Shown piece by piece: positions 1 through 10,652 of a DNA stretch of 64,000 nucleotides (positions are counted from its first letter, which is position 1; each line of letters opens with the position of its first letter). The notes beneath the pieces were generated by a model. It ran no database searches. It had not been told where the DNA came from and worked only from the letters and a program-made list of their open reading frames with translations. This DNA comes from Sweltsa coloradensis. Lineage: Eukaryota; Arthropoda; Insecta; Plecoptera; Chloroperlidae. The position numbers and the translations under genes were made by a program. The stretch covers positions 310,001 through 374,000 of the forward strand of contig JAMZAV010000109.1 of assembly GCA_024449915.1 (NCBI GenBank), read 5' to 3'.

Positions 1-246
1 CCCCCGACCCGACCACGGCCATGATCCCGCCCCGGCCCCTTGCCCCCGGCCACCTACTCCCATGCCCTCCCCTTGCTTGTGGCTGGTTCTGACCAGCACA
101 AGCCTGTCCACCCCGCGTCTCCCCGCGTCACCCCTTACGTTCCTCCCCTTTGGAAAATAATAGTTATAACCTAACTAATAAACTACATTATCACAGGAGG
201 CGCAATATGACCTAAAGGTTGACGCGCCCTTAAACTTAATAAACAT
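1..246 (+). repeat. SINE-C copy 1 (cut by window edge)
   Basis: GC-rich body (CCCGACC, CCCCGGCCCC runs) followed by the hairpin CTTGTGGCTGGT-TCTG-ACCAGCACAAG at about 83-109, a CCTTTGG segment, and a 3' end with AGGAGGCGCAATATGACC and GACGCGCCC. It ends in TTAATAAAC and an A/C-rich tail. It is nearly the same as the copy at 28755-29010, so these are two members of one interspersed family. The 3' 45 bases are closer to LINE-A than those of SINE-B are. The 5' end lies outside the window. Confidence 0.75.
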
Positions 247-261
247 CAAACATCAAACATC

Positions 262-390
262 ATTACAAACTTAGAAAACAATATAATCATTTAACACATT
301 ATAAACTCATTTCATTAACTTTCACTGTCACCAGTAGCGCAATTATGACCTAAACAATTGAACCGCCCTAGTTCATAACGTCGTCGTAGT
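262..390 (+). repeat. LINE-A 3' end fragment
   Basis: Only the 3' non-coding part remains: the ACTTAGAAAACAATATAATC box, a degenerate hairpin (AGTAGCGCAATTATGACC, ACCGCCC) and an AACGTCGTCGTAG tail. The hairpin arms have decayed, so this is an old copy. It follows directly on the SINE-C tail, so LINE-A may have landed in the A-rich end of that SINE. Confidence 0.7.
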
Positions 391-582
391 TGTGTCATGT
401 TCCAGGTTCGGCTAGAATTACTGAAAGTTACGATTAAGCAAATGTATTAATACCGAACCCCACAATAATTAGCCACCTGTTAGTAGCTCGGGCTGTGCAT
501 GACAGAACGCAGTAAGCCATGAAGTATTCCTAGCAAGGGGGAGCGATTAGCTGTAAGTAACTAGCGACAGCCCAGGAATCTA

Positions 583-742
583 CGACGTGAGAAACTAGGG
601 CGCTTCAACGGTTAGGTCATATTGCGCGCCTGTGAATGAAAGAGAAATGAGAAGAGTGAATGCAGGTATGTTGATGATAAGACTGTTTTTAAGTGTATAA
701 ATAACAAAATAAATTGATGATAAGAAAGTAATAGCAAAACAT
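583..742 (-). repeat. LINE-A 3' end, reverse orientation
   Basis: Read on the minus strand this gives TTTCTCACGTCG, GCGCCCTAG, the AATATGACCTAACCG core and then the usual upstream A/T boxes, ending near AAGAAAGTAATAGCAAAAC. It is the only clear LINE-A copy on the minus strand in the window. No coding part remains. Confidence 0.75.
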
Positions 743-1184
743 CTCTACTATATCACACCCTTAAATATATTCTAGATATTTTAATTTTTATAAATTGTAG
801 TCATGATGCAATATGACATTACGTATATTACAGGCAAACACGTGTTAAAGATCCGTTCCTTTATATCGGAATCTCGTATGGCGTGTGGTACGTATACAAA
901 CAATAATTGTCAAGCCACAGCAATCTGATTACATTCACAATCCATTTTTCAATCAAAGTAATGTTTCATATTGTTCGTGTGCTCATAAATGCATAAATAA
1001 CTAAACCTTATTACCAGTACGGCTGAACGATTTCAGTCGATAACAGCGTCCATCCAATCAATTGGTGTTCCCAACCGTAATAATCGAAATCATTCTACCA
1101 TAGACAAATAATTCTCATGTTCAAATATAATCATCCGCTTATTTGACCATAAATACACACTTTTGAAAGTGTGTTTAAACAGCA
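743..1184. other. AT-rich spacer, no gene seen
   Basis: No long open frame and no recognised repeat. There is a short AT-rich palindromic stretch (AAATATATTCTAGATATT) near 763-780. Nothing here supports an exon. Confidence 0.5.
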
Positions 1185-1292
1185 CATTTCATATTTTTGT
1201 TTTTATTTTACACTTTAACAATAATTAATTTATCGACGCAATATGATCTAACCGGTTGAAGCGCCCTAGTTTTTCACGTCGTCGTCAATCTT
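1185..1292 (+). repeat. LINE-A 3' end fragment
   Basis: Short tail with CGACGCAATATGATC, ACCGGTTGAAGCGCCC and TTTTTCACGTCGTCGTC. The first hairpin arm is CGACGC in place of GGCGGCGC, so the stem is weakened. There is no coding sequence. Confidence 0.75.
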
Positions 1293-1374
1293 TGCAAACA
1301 GACACTTCCCCCACTTTGTCTCTTCCTCTTAAGTATCTTCTTCACAATTCTCTCCCTCTAACTTATCTTATTTA

Positions 1375-1689
1375 CCCCAGTCTGGGCCCGAGGTAGAATT
1401 GGCCCAGAGCATGGCTCTGCTAATCGTAACAGGCGATTCAAGAGAAAAAGTCCTCCTCGCCAACATCAGCTAGTAAGATAAGGAGTATTATAACACTCCC
1501 CGAAACTAGAGGCGAGCTCTGGCAATCGTAGTCGGGGACACATACCCTTTTCCTAGACGACCCCCTCGACGATGATGACAATGACATGCATGATGGCGCG
1601 CGATGACGACCGCTACCCGTGGCTGGTTCTGACCAGCATAGGGCCCTACTCGCTTTATCCCCTAGGCTAGAATGGCGCATCATAAAAAA
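1375..1689 (+). repeat. SINE-B, first of four in series
   Basis: Starts with CAGTCTGGGCCCGAGG and contains the tRNA-like box A (TGGCCCAG) and box B (GATTCAAG), the GAGGCGAGCTCTGG block, a GAC/GAT run and CCCGTGGCTGGT...ACCAGCATAGGG. It breaks off at AATGGCGCATCATAAAAAAA, inside the 3' hairpin, where the next copy begins. An A-run at the joint suggests that the following copy inserted there. Confidence 0.8.
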
Positions 1690-1797
1690 AAGAGAAAATG
1701 CCCACCTCACAAACATCAGATAGTAGAAGGGGAGTATATTACTCCCCGAAACTAGCGGCGAGCTCTGGCAAACGACGAAGACGATGACTAATTAAAT
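1690..1797 (+). repeat. SINE-B middle fragment
   Basis: Begins at GAGAAAATGCCCACCTC (just after box B) and stops within the GACGAAGACGATGAC run. Both ends are missing. It is abutted by SINE-B copies on each side. Confidence 0.7.
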
Positions 1798-2183
1798 CCC
1801 CGTCTGGGTCCGGGGTAGAATTGCCCCAGAGCATGGCTCTGCTAATCATACAAGACGATTTAAGAGAAAAAGTCCACCTCGCAAACATCAGCTAGTATAA
1901 AGGGTAGTTTTTTTTTCTCCCCGAAAATAGAGGCGAGCTCTGTCAATCGTCGTCGGGGAACTTGCCTCCTTCCCTTGACGACCCCTGGACGACGATGACG
2001 ACAATGACACGGTTGACACCACGAACGATGACGAAGACAATGACGACCACGACGTAAGAATCCCCTTTCCTCCCCTTACTCGTGGCTGGTTCTGACCAGC
2101 ATGGGTCCCCCCCCCCCTAGGTTAGAGTGGTGCATTATGACCAAATGGTTGACGCGTCCTTAATCCAAATAAACAAAAAACAA
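1798..2183 (+). repeat. SINE-B, full length
   Basis: Complete head (CCGTCTGGGTCCGGGG), box A and box B, GAGGCGAGCTCTG, a GACGATGACGAC stretch and the hairpin CCCGTGGCTGGT-TCTG-ACCAGCATGGG (the first C here is T). It ends AGAGTGGTGCATTATGACC, GACGCGTCCTTAATCC, AAATAAACAAAAAAC. About 385 bp. One of the better copies for building a consensus. Confidence 0.85.
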
Positions 2184-2333
2184 CACGAAAGATGACTAAG
2201 AGTATGACCTCCCTTTCCTCCCCATACCCGTAGATAGTTCTGACAGCATGGGCTCCTCCTCCCCATATCCACTAGACTAGAATGGGGCATTCACTATGAC
2301 CTAACGGTTGACGCGCCCTTATTCCAAATAATT
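2184..2333 (+). repeat. SINE-B, 3' half
   Basis: Begins in the CACGAAAGATGAC body immediately after the A-rich tail of the previous copy. The hairpin is damaged (GTAGATAGTTCTGACAGC). The 3' stem has the canonical form GGCGC-type end GACGCGCCC. Its position in the preceding A-rich tail suggests serial insertion. Confidence 0.75.
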
Positions 2334-3089
2334 AGATAACACATCCAATGCTATAACCTCGTCATTAAAATTATGCCTTCAAAATGTATTTTATTCATAT
2401 TCGTATTAATCATTGCAATGGTCCAATAATAAATATGAATACAATTCAATAATATACAATTCGGTGATATAAATGAAATTGAATCTAAAACCGACAAATG
2501 AGGGTGCGAGCGTAGGCCTACTAGAGTGTACGTGTCTGCTGGCAGCTGGTCGGTTAAGGGTGGGGGTGGGGGGAGGAAGTGTAAATGGTCGTCATGATTA
2601 TGCGCCTGTGATTCGACACGCGGAATATCGGATACACATGTGGCGTTACAAGTTCTCTATCAAGCCACATAAAACACACTGAGTTGCCGTGCTGTGCTCG
2701 CGTGTGTGCTAACACGTTATTTTATCAAACTAGAGATAACCCCCGTATGCATACGTTACCTCGATGTTTCAATACACAACCATGCAACTCTACACTTACT
2801 ATTAGAGCCTTAGAATAGATTATTATATTATAATCCCTTTTTAAACACGACAACAGTTTTTGGCATGAATTGAATCGACTTTGTAATGACTTTAATCACT
2901 TCAAAACGGTTAAGTGTAAACGTTATCCCGCCTTTGCGTGATATGGCATGCATTACTTAATTATGGGTGGAACGCCGACAAAGTACCGGTATCATGATAA
3001 GAAGCTTGCTGCGTGAAGGTGCATGCATTAATCTTTGTAATAAAAGTCAAACATTTACATTAAGACTAAAATGACTATTATATTTAACC
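2334..3089. other. Unassigned spacer
   Basis: Mostly AT-rich. A G-rich stretch near 2552-2580 (GGGTGGGGGTGGGGGGAGG type) lies in a 69-codon open frame without recognisable motifs. I see no splice-flanked exon or known repeat. Confidence 0.4.
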
Positions 3090-3405
3090 ACCAGAATGTA
3101 TATACCAAATATGATGCCTTGCACACGCAATTAGATCTCTCACAATCATATGAAATTACAAAATTTCTCTTTTAAAGTAATTTATTTAACAAAATTTCAT
3201 TCACATAAAACTACATTTTTATTAAAATATCATTTTCCTTTTTCTATTTCTACCATTTCTAGATTATTTTCTTTTCTTTTTTAAACTTAGAAAAACAATA
3301 TAATTATCAAATACACCATGCACTTATTTTATTAACTTACGATATCACAGGTGGCGCAATATGACCTAACCGGTTGAAGCGCCCCTGTTTCTTACCACGT
3401 CGTTC
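3090..3405 (+). repeat. LINE-A 3' end with the last codons of the ORF
   Basis: Retains the coding remnant for TKYDALHTQLDLSQSYE (GAATGTATATACCAAATATGATGCC onward), then the untranslated region, the hairpin GGTGGCGCAATATGACC...GAAGCGCCCC and a TTACCACGTCGTTCC end. The frame is broken by small deletions. Truncated at its 5' end. Confidence 0.75.
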
Positions 3406-4297
3406 CTCTTCTTGAAACCGCTTATTTTTATAAGCAGTGATCAGTGATCACTTATCAAGAAAGTATACTTTTTGATTATTCCTATAATAATTAAATGTTT
3501 TTTATACTTATTATAAATGTATGCACATAACGACCACCGTAACTCATGATTTAACAAAAATAATTTAATTTTACTATTTGGTGGAGGTGCCGGGTCACAG
3601 AGATTAACTTAACCATGCTTACTATTAGTTTCGATTGCACGACTAAATAGTACTAAATCGGCTCCTACACCTTAAAATTAAATTAAGCACATAATCTAGA
3701 GCATAATACTTCACTAAAAACCCGTTAAATAATTAATCTCGTAACTGTGATTTTGCACGAATTTTGTAAGCAATTTGATCCTGGAATTTGCGAAAATTGG
3801 CGATTCGTAGAATTCCTTAAATCGGCTATTACCTGCTTCGTTTTTTTGTGTCGATTTTTGTAAATAGAATACTAGAGCATAGCACGAATCTAAAATTAAC
3901 TTTAACAACATCGTGTCTTGTAACTGTGCACAAATATACACTCAAACATGCAAAAATATGCATTCTGAAATAACACCTTTGCTTGGTAATCAGCATATTT
4001 TGACAAAACAACTAAAACAAAATATTTCGGATTTACATAAAGGATTGTCGAGTAAGTCAATAAAATAAACAATGTTTTTTGGGACCTAAATCCTTCATGG
4101 TCACAGCGTAAAAATACCGTCCCTATATGTTATTTATTTTGAGAGATTTTTGCCGATGGGACCTAGTAGAAAATAATTTTCAACTTTGACAAATATTTTT
4201 TCGGGACATGATCGACCAATAATTTTTCTTGCTCTCATTAAATTCATAATTAGTAAGCCTGAATAAAATATTTTTTGAGTTTAGTGGATGAATGACG
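3406..4297. other. AT-rich spacer with a minus-strand repeat scrap
   Basis: Holds TTTGGTGGAGGTGCCGGGTC at about 3579-3598. This is the reverse of the ACCGGCACCTCCACCAAA motif seen at 36180, 42180, 54230 and 63136. Two overlapping small minus-strand frames at 3714-4011 show no family features. No exon is supported. Confidence 0.45.
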
Positions 4298-4578
4298 CTG
4301 TCTGGACCCGGGGTAGAACTTGGCCCAGAACATGGCTCTGCTAATTGTAAAAGGCGATTCAAGAGAAAAAGTCGACCTCGCAAACATCAGCTGGTATAAA
4401 AAAGGAGTAAATTAGTCCCCGAAATTAGAGGCGAGCTCTGGCAATCGTCGTCGGAGACACCTCCCCCTTCCCTTGACGACCTCCTCGACGACGATGACAA
4501 TGACACAAGTAACGATGACAAAGACGATGACGACTACAACGTGAGAAACCCCCTTCCTCCCCTTACCCGTGGCTGGTT
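4298..4578 (+). repeat. SINE-B, first two thirds
   Basis: Head CTGTCTGGACCCGGGG, boxes A and B, GAGGCGAGCTCTGG, CGTCGTCGGAGAC and a GAC/GAT run ending at CCCGTGGCTGGTTCG. The hairpin is cut after its first arm, where a scrambled SINE-derived stretch follows. Confidence 0.8.
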
Positions 4579-5100
4579 CGTTGTCCCGGTAGAAGGCCCA
4601 GGCATGGCTCTGCTAATCGTAATAGGCATTCCATGAGAAAACAGTCCACCTGCAAACTGCCTAGTAAGAGCGAGTAATTACCCAACTCAACGTGAGACCC
4701 TTTCCTAACCCTGGGCTGTACTCCTGGGCACCCCGGGACGTGAAGACAAAGCCCAGAGCATGGCTACTAACTCGACAACGCGATGAGAAAAACCGTCCAC
4801 CTCACAAACCTGCGGGTATGACAGGGTGAAATCTTACCCACCCCCTTAAAAAGAGGGGCATTGCAACGGTGCGTCGGAACCTATGCACCCTAAAGCCTGA
4901 ACCACCTGGAACAGATCCTTACAACAAACTTCGACGGATGACGGAGGTGCCGGTCCGACGTGAAAACTTCTTTATCCATGCTACCCGTGGCTGCTTTTGT
5001 TACACATTGCCGTATGCTCCTCTCTACGACGCCCATCAGACTTAGGCTAGAGTGGTATGCATTTGACCTAACTGATTACGTATTTTTAACAAATAAAAAT
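4579..5100 (+). repeat. Heavily corrupted SINE-B stretch
   Basis: Recognisable SINE-B words occur in order but with many 1-4 base deletions. Examples are CCCAGGCATGGCTCTGC, then a second CCCAGAGCATGGCTACTAAC, GTCCACCTCACAAACC, CCCGTGGCTGC and finally TTAGGCTAGAGTGGTATGC. At least two copies are compressed together. The density of indels is far above the rest of the window, which fits either extreme age or poor base-calling of a repeat. Confidence 0.6.
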
Positions 5101-5304
5101 CATAAAGCCCTAGAGGTACGTTGAAATACCATTCAATTTAAACAATACTTTTTCGATTTTTTTTGCACGTTGACGGTCTAGAAACAGACATAAGTATTTT
5201 TAATCTATGTATAGTACATCAAGTATTTAATGCATAAATGTATAAAATTCCTACTTAATATGTGGATCAGGAACCTTTGTTTATATGATAGATACATTCA
5301 TTCA

Positions 5305-5491
5305 TTCAATATTACAATTATTTAATTTATTTATTTCCATTCACATAAATTACATTTGTTTTGCTATTACTATTTTCAACATCATCTTCTTTTCTTATGT
5401 ATACACTTAGAAATCAATATAACAACTTTTAATATCACGCGACGCAATATCACCTAACCGGTTGAGGCGCCCTAGTTTCTCACGTCGTCGT
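5305..5491 (+). repeat. LINE-A 3' end fragment
   Basis: Starts in the TTTATTTATTTCCATTCAC region, then TTGCTATTACTATTT, a C-ACTTAG-AAATCAATAT box, the hairpin CGCGACGCAATATCACC...GAGGCGCCC and TTTCTCACGTCGTCG. The 5' arm has a base change that leaves only CGC pairing. Confidence 0.75.
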
Positions 5492-5765
5492 TGTGATACA
5501 TTATTGAAGGAATTAAAACATGTAGGACCTACTGGAGTAAGCAAATATTACGATTTCATAAAGCACATTAATAAGCATCCGTCCATAGGGCAACAGAGAG
5601 TTCTAAATTATTTTGCGGGTAAATTTTTGGTTTTTTAGTTTGTCCACAATATATTTCATTTCGTTTTGGTAAATAAAAAATAATTTCATTAATTCCCAAT
5701 TCTATGGTTTAAATAGTGTCTTTTTTTTAGTAAGATTGAAAATACACATTTGCTACAAAGGCTAA

Positions 5766-6121
5766 CCCCGTCTGGGCCCGGGGTAGAATTGGCCCAGGGC
5801 ATGGCTCTGCTTATCGTAGAAGGCGATTTAAGAAAAAAAGTCCTCCTTGCAAACATCATCTAGTAAGCGGGGAATATATTACTCACCGAAAAAAGAGGCG
5901 AGCTCTGGCAATCGTCGTCGGGGACACCTCCCCTTGACGACCTCCCCGACGACGATGACAATGACACAACGAACGATAGCAAAGATAATGACGACCGCGA
6001 CGTTAGAAACCCCCTTTCCGCCCACCAGCATTTGCCCTCCTCCCCATATCCTCTAGGCTAGAGTGGTGCAGTATGACCTAACGGTTGACGCGTCCTTAAT
6101 CCAAATAAACAAAACAAAACT
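5766..6121 (+). repeat. SINE-B, near full length with body deletion
   Basis: Head CCCCGTCTGGGCCCGGGG. Boxes A and B are intact. The hairpin region is lost: after CCCCTTTCCGCCC the text jumps to ACCAGCATTTGCCC, so the first hairpin arm is deleted. The 3' end is GAGTGGTGCAGTATGACC, GACGCGTCCTTAATCC, AAATAAAC. The hairpin loss makes it unlikely to be a source copy. Confidence 0.8.
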
Positions 6122-6149
6122 AACAAATCGTTCAAAAAAATTTTGTATT

Positions 6150-6351
6150 ATATAATTCACATCAATCATATTTAATGTTTAATTCAAATAATTTTTTTCG
6201 TTTTGCTAATATTATCGTCTTCAACATTTTTTTTTAAACATATCAAACAATATAATCAACAAACACACCATAAACTCATTTCATTAACTTACAATATCAC
6301 ATTCGGCGCAATATGACCTTACCGGTTGAAGCACCCTAGATTCTGACGTAA
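6150..6351 (+). repeat. LINE-A 3' end fragment
   Basis: AATTCACATCAATCATAT-type start, poly-T rich middle, CATTCGGCGCAATATGACC...GAAGCACCC stem and an altered terminus TAGATTCTGACG. It sits directly after the preceding SINE-B tail. Confidence 0.7.
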
Positions 6352-6617
6352 GTTTGTGACAACCTGGCAACTGTGATTACGCAATATAGGTGTTAGCAAT
6401 AGTAAGGGGTTGCTCATGCACACTCCCCACAAAAGCAGGTAAGATAACTCTACCGAATTAATTCGGTTTCAAATTCCCCGACGACGACGATGACGACGAT
6501 GACGACGACGACCATGGCACGACGACGACTATGGCAACATTAACGTTAACAAAGACGATGACGACCGCGATATGAGACCATATTGCATAAGAAGAACTTT
6601 GATGACATTTGATAACG

Positions 6618-7013
6618 ACGACAACATTTCTAAATTTCTCATTCAAAGTAATTTATTTAAAAAAAATTATTCACATCACACACATTTCTTTAATTTATTT
6701 ATTTCATTTAAATAAATAACTTTGGTTTTGCAATCTTTACCATCACTTCTCCCCTTACCGTGGCTGGTGTTGACCAGCATGGGGGGCCCATGCTGGTCAG
6801 AAGTCAGAACCCATATCCCCTAGGATATAGGTTTTTATTATGACCTAACGGTTGACGCGTCCTTTAACATAATAAAAAATAATAACAAAGTAAAAAATCT
6901 TTTTTATACACTGAGAAAACAATATAATCATCAAACACACCAGTAACTCATCTTATCAACTTTCAATATCACGGGCGGCGCAATATGACCTAACCGGTCG
7001 AAGCACCTTAGTT
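6618..7013 (+). repeat. LINE-A 3' end interrupted by a SINE-B fragment
   Basis: The left part runs from ACGACGACAACATTTCTAAA through TTGCAATCTTTACCATC. It is broken at 6751 by a 3' SINE-B piece and resumes at about 6891 (TTTTTTATACACTGAGAAAAC) to the hairpin GGGCGGCGCAATATGACC...GAAGCACC. A poly-A run follows. Nesting order: LINE-A first, SINE-B later. Confidence 0.75.
6751..6890 (+). repeat. SINE-B 3' fragment inside LINE-A
   Basis: Begins at CCCCTTACCGTGGCTGG, just 5' of the internal hairpin. It contains an inverted doubling GACCAGCATGGG-GGG-CCCATGCTGGTC, followed by the usual GTTTTTATTATGACC and GACGCGTCC end. The small palindrome is not present in other copies. Confidence 0.7.
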
Positions 7014-9276
7014 AAAAAAAAAAAAAACACATTTTTGTATACTCCTGTTTAAGAGTGAATCTTGAGGGGGGCATATTATGCTAGATTGTGTTGTTCTGTA
7101 TCGACATTATTAGGTTGTGTAGGTATTTGATGGAAGCTCATAACATGACTTGTGCTATACTCAAACATAACCATCCATGCACTGCTAAATAGTAGTAATG
7201 TTGTGTCGTAATGTGCGTTGAAAACACCACGTTTAGATTCAATATCAATAATTTAATATAGTTTTTAAATCCCACGCTTTATTTACGTGTGCACTTGTCA
7301 TTACATTCTGATCTGTATTTTTATCTAAGGGCATATTTTAAGAAAACATTACAATAATATTAATAACATTATTTGCATCATGAAATAATTTCATCTAATT
7401 TATTCAAAAAGTGAAATAAAATTATGAGAGTAATTTAAAAAAAATGTTTTACATAATTATTATAAACAATCATCCGTCTTCAGATAACCGATTATTTGTG
7501 TGCGCAGAATAACTAAGTTGTCGATTATGTATTGTAAACTGTGTGTATTATTATTGTTAATGCTTATCAAACCTTCGAAAAACATTGTTTGACTTCGGGC
7601 TTTACTAATTATATATTATCATCTCTTTATGATCATACTAGAATTGTCAAAATGTGGCGCATGCAGAGTAAGTTGCCTACAAATAATTAGCAGCACGTGT
7701 TAGTTGCAAAACCCATAATTACGCATTGATTACTGATTGACTTTGTTTTGTTGGTGCTGTGATAGAGGGGGGGGGCTAATCTAAATACCCGAGGGCGGGG
7801 GGGGGTTGTGAGGTGTGGAAGGAGAAACAGTCAACGCCACATCTGCATTCGGAACGAAACAATTACCCTTGAAGCGATTACCTCGACTACAGAGGCTGCA
7901 AATTGGTTCAATCTATTCCCTATCTTAACTTCATCTGTCTCAAACAAGGTTTTCGTGGAAGTTGGAAGCTGTGAGACCTTCAGTTGGTTTCGTGAAGGTT
8001 ATATAAATTTAAATTGTTCATCACTCCGGCTCCTCATTTAGGTGTTTACACCTCTTCCTGTAGAAACTTTCTATCCTACTTGAAATCAAACTTTTTAGAG
8101 GATCCAAAAAACGTGTTTTACATAAACGGTTAGAATTTCAATTTAAAGACAAAGGGGTTGTTTTCCACATTCCGATTAGACTAACAGAAAGCTCTGACGA
8201 ATCTACGTAGCGAAATAACCCGCGTTGGGTGTGATTTAAATTCTAAAACTTCAGGCCACGAAACCTTACAAAACTAGTTTAACAAATATATCGTTTTATA
8301 TACATGTATTCAATTGTTATGCCGTGTGTTCTTCTAATGTTATATATTTTCCTCCTTTGTCAATGTTTTTTTATAACTAATTAATCTGAACATAAAATAA
8401 GTCAGTTAATAAATACATAATAGAAAAAAAACACAATAGTAATACAACCAACTTAACAACACTAAATCTGTGACCTTTTCTTTGCATTAGGCTCTGCATC
8501 AAGCCATTACTCGTTCACAGTTTAACTAAGCTAACTTTGAACGTCCCTTCAACCCGCGAATAATGAGATCGGTCGAAAGTAATTTTGTTTTGTTTGTTTG
8601 TTTATGAAATCAAATTAAGAACGCATGTTTTTATCTAGTGTGGGTTTTGTATCTTATTTTCTTAAGAGTTCCTTTTTGGAACGTATTCGTGTATTTTATG
8701 AAGTGTCTAATATGTTTCATCAAACGACTCTACTCTGAGAAAAACATGTTTTTTTAAAACGTCAACTAAAACCGAGAACTCCTGTCAACAACCCTTCCCT
8801 TCTGTTTGTTGAACCGCGACTCTGTTTGCTTCGTAGCAACTTTCTTCTGACTTGACTTCTGAGTTTGGGTGGTTAAGTTCATTTAACTTTCAGGTATTTC
8901 ACCGCATATGTGTGAGCTCTCTGCACCACACTCTTACCTTCATCGCTGTCTACTTCTCTACGCGTTATGACGTCAGTGGTGGAAGAAAGACTCATAATTC
9001 TCTGCCTAATCTGGCTTTATTAAACGTCGGTTTGGCGCGGGGCCAGATTCGAGCAATCAAAGACAACTTTACTCTCAACTTTATTTCCCTCCATAGGAAG
9101 ACTCCCAGCTATCGCTTACCGATAACAAAGTCCCGAAATGACGTTCATGAAGCGTGACGCTAGGAATTTCCGATTTCGTGCTGTGATGGTGACATCAGGA
9201 TTCAAGTATTCGGAGAAATATCTGTTACAATGGATTAGATTTTATAAATACAAACGCCAACGTGAAGCGCATGTTA
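7014..9276. other. Longest repeat-poor stretch of the first half
   Basis: No LINE-A or SINE words. A G-run (GGGGGGGGG near 7769 and 7797) occurs at about 7769-7805. An open frame at 7808-8041 (77 codons) starts after it, and two more lie at 8852-9157 and 9138-9551. The 8852 frame contains TTCATTTAACTTTCAG at about 8877-8892, which resembles a splice acceptor, but the translation matches no family I recognise. A host exon here is possible but not shown. Confidence 0.35.
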
Positions 9277-9655
9277 CCCCGTCTGGGCCCGGGATAGAAT
9301 TGGCCCAGAGCATGGCTCTGTTAATCATAAGGCGATTCAAGAGAAAAAGTCCATCTCGCAAACATCAGCTAGAAAGAAGGGGATTATATTACTCCCCGAA
9401 ACTAGAGGCTCATCTCTGGCAATCGTCGTCGGGGAACTTGCCCCCTTCGCATGACGACGCCTCGACGACGATGACGACAATGACTCAACGAACGACGACA
9501 AAGACTGACGACCGTGACGTGAGAAACTGCCCTTCCTCCCCTTACCCGTGACTGGTTCTGACCAGCAAGGGCACCTCCTCCCCCACCCCCCTTAGGCTAG
9601 AGTGGTGCATTATGACCTAACGGTTGACGCGTCCTTAATCCAAATAAACCAAAAA
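9277..9655 (+). repeat. SINE-B, full length
   Basis: CCCCGTCTGGGCCCGGGA head, box A, slightly shortened spacer (TAATCATAAGGCGATTCAAG), body with ACGACGATGACGACAATGAC, hairpin CCCGTGACTGGT-TCTG-ACCAGCAAGGG (one pair lost). 3' end GAGTGGTGCATTATGACC and AAATAAACC. Confidence 0.85.
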
Positions 9656-9745
9656 CCTCCAACCCATTTCCCCAACTTTAGAGTGGTGCATTATGACCTA
9701 ACGGTAAACGCGTCCTTAATACAAATAAACTTTAAAAAAAAAATA
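9656..9745 (+). repeat. SINE-B 3' end scrap
   Basis: Lies directly after the A-rich tail of the copy above: CCCCAACTTTAGAGTGGTG, ATTATGACCTAACGG, AAACGCGTCC and AAATAAAC. It is about 85 bp and retains only the 3' stem-loop and tail. Confidence 0.75.
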
Positions 9746-10061
9746 CCGCAAGTTAAATATATATTAATGTGTAAAACGTGTTCCAGTGGTTAAAATTTAT
9801 GCATATTTCTTTTTGCTGAACACGTTAAATCTATGAAGAAATCTCGTGCCGCTGAAGACCTTTTCGAGCACAATTAACATGGCACAATTAAAGGTCGTTG
9901 GCTATTGAGCACATGGAAGGGAAAGATGACTCACTGGGAAGTCTTTGAGAGCAGGTGAGGTTCGTTCCATGGGTGAACAACCGGAAAGAAAAAGCCCGTG
10001 GGCGAAGCACCCTTTGGCCGAGGGTTTGAGGCGGGTGACTACTATAGTTCCTAAACGCGAA
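9746..10061. other. Unassigned, moderately GC-rich stretch
   Basis: Contains GGTGAGGTTCGTTCC and GGCCGAGGGTTTGAGGCGGG. No repeat seen elsewhere in the window and no exon that I can support. Confidence 0.4.
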
Positions 10062-10162
10062 ACAATTATCAAACACACCATAAACTCATTTCATTAACTT
10101 TCAGTATCACAGGTGGCGCAATGTGACCTAACCGGTTGCAGAGCCCTAGTTTCTGACGTCGT
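10062..10162 (+). repeat. LINE-A 3' end fragment
   Basis: Short copy starting at CAATTATCAAACACACC. Hairpin GGTGGCGCAATGTGACC with a mutated second arm (GCAGAGCCC) and end TTTCTGACGTCGT. Confidence 0.75.
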
Positions 10163-10263
10163 ATTATCACATGGGCCTTTATTTGTGACGATTTGGGATG
10201 ACAGAAAAGAGCAAGTAAGAAAAATTGATGGAGCAGCAAGAGTAGGATGATGAAGAAAAAACA

Positions 10264-10652
10264 ACCCGTCTGGGCCCGGGAAGAATTGGTTAAGAGAACG
10301 GCTTTGCTATTCGTTAAGGTGATTGAATAGAAAATCTCCTCGCAAATATCAGCTATAGTAATTAATTATTAGAGCTATTCCCGAAACAAGAGGCGAGCTC
10401 TAGCAATCGTTTTGGGTGATACCTCCTCCTTCCCAATTGACGACGTCCCCGACGACGACGACGACGACGACGACGACGATGACAAAAACGAACTACGATA
10501 AAGATGACCGTGGCGTGAGAAATACCTATTCCTCCCCCTACTCGTGGCTGGTTCTGACCAGCATGGGACCCTCCTCCTTATATCCCCTAGGCTAGAGTGG
10601 TACATTATGACCTAATGGTTGACGTTTCTTTAATCCAAAGAAAACAAAAAAA
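10264..10652 (+). repeat. SINE-B, full length, expanded GAC run
   Basis: Head CCCGTCTGGGCCCGGG. The body holds a pure (GAC)n run of about ten units at 10448-10477, much longer than in other copies. The hairpin is CTCGTGGCTGGT-TCTG-ACCAGCATGGG. 3' end GAGTGGTACATTATGACC, GACGTTTCTTTAATCC. The trinucleotide expansion shows that this part behaves as a microsatellite. Confidence 0.8.

Noticed and set aside
583..742. GACGTGAGAAAC match first read as a reversed SINE-B piece
   Set aside because: The following bases are the reverse complement of the LINE-A hairpin and A/T boxes, so it is LINE-A on the minus strand.
6458..6646. Minus-strand frame with a long Ser run and similar Ser- or Asp-rich frames elsewhere (for example 10375-10605 minus, 26574-26834 plus)
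   Set aside because: They are translations of the GAC/GAT trinucleotide body of SINE-B. The same frame shadows recur at every copy.
6761..6815. Palindrome GACCAGCATGGG/CCCATGCTGGTC considered as a binding site
   Set aside because: It is a local inverted doubling of the SINE-B hairpin arm in a single damaged copy.
8852..9551. Two overlapping plus frames with an acceptor-like TTTAACTTTCAG
   Set aside because: The second frame runs into SINE-B, and the first has no similarity I recognise and no donor in a fitting place.
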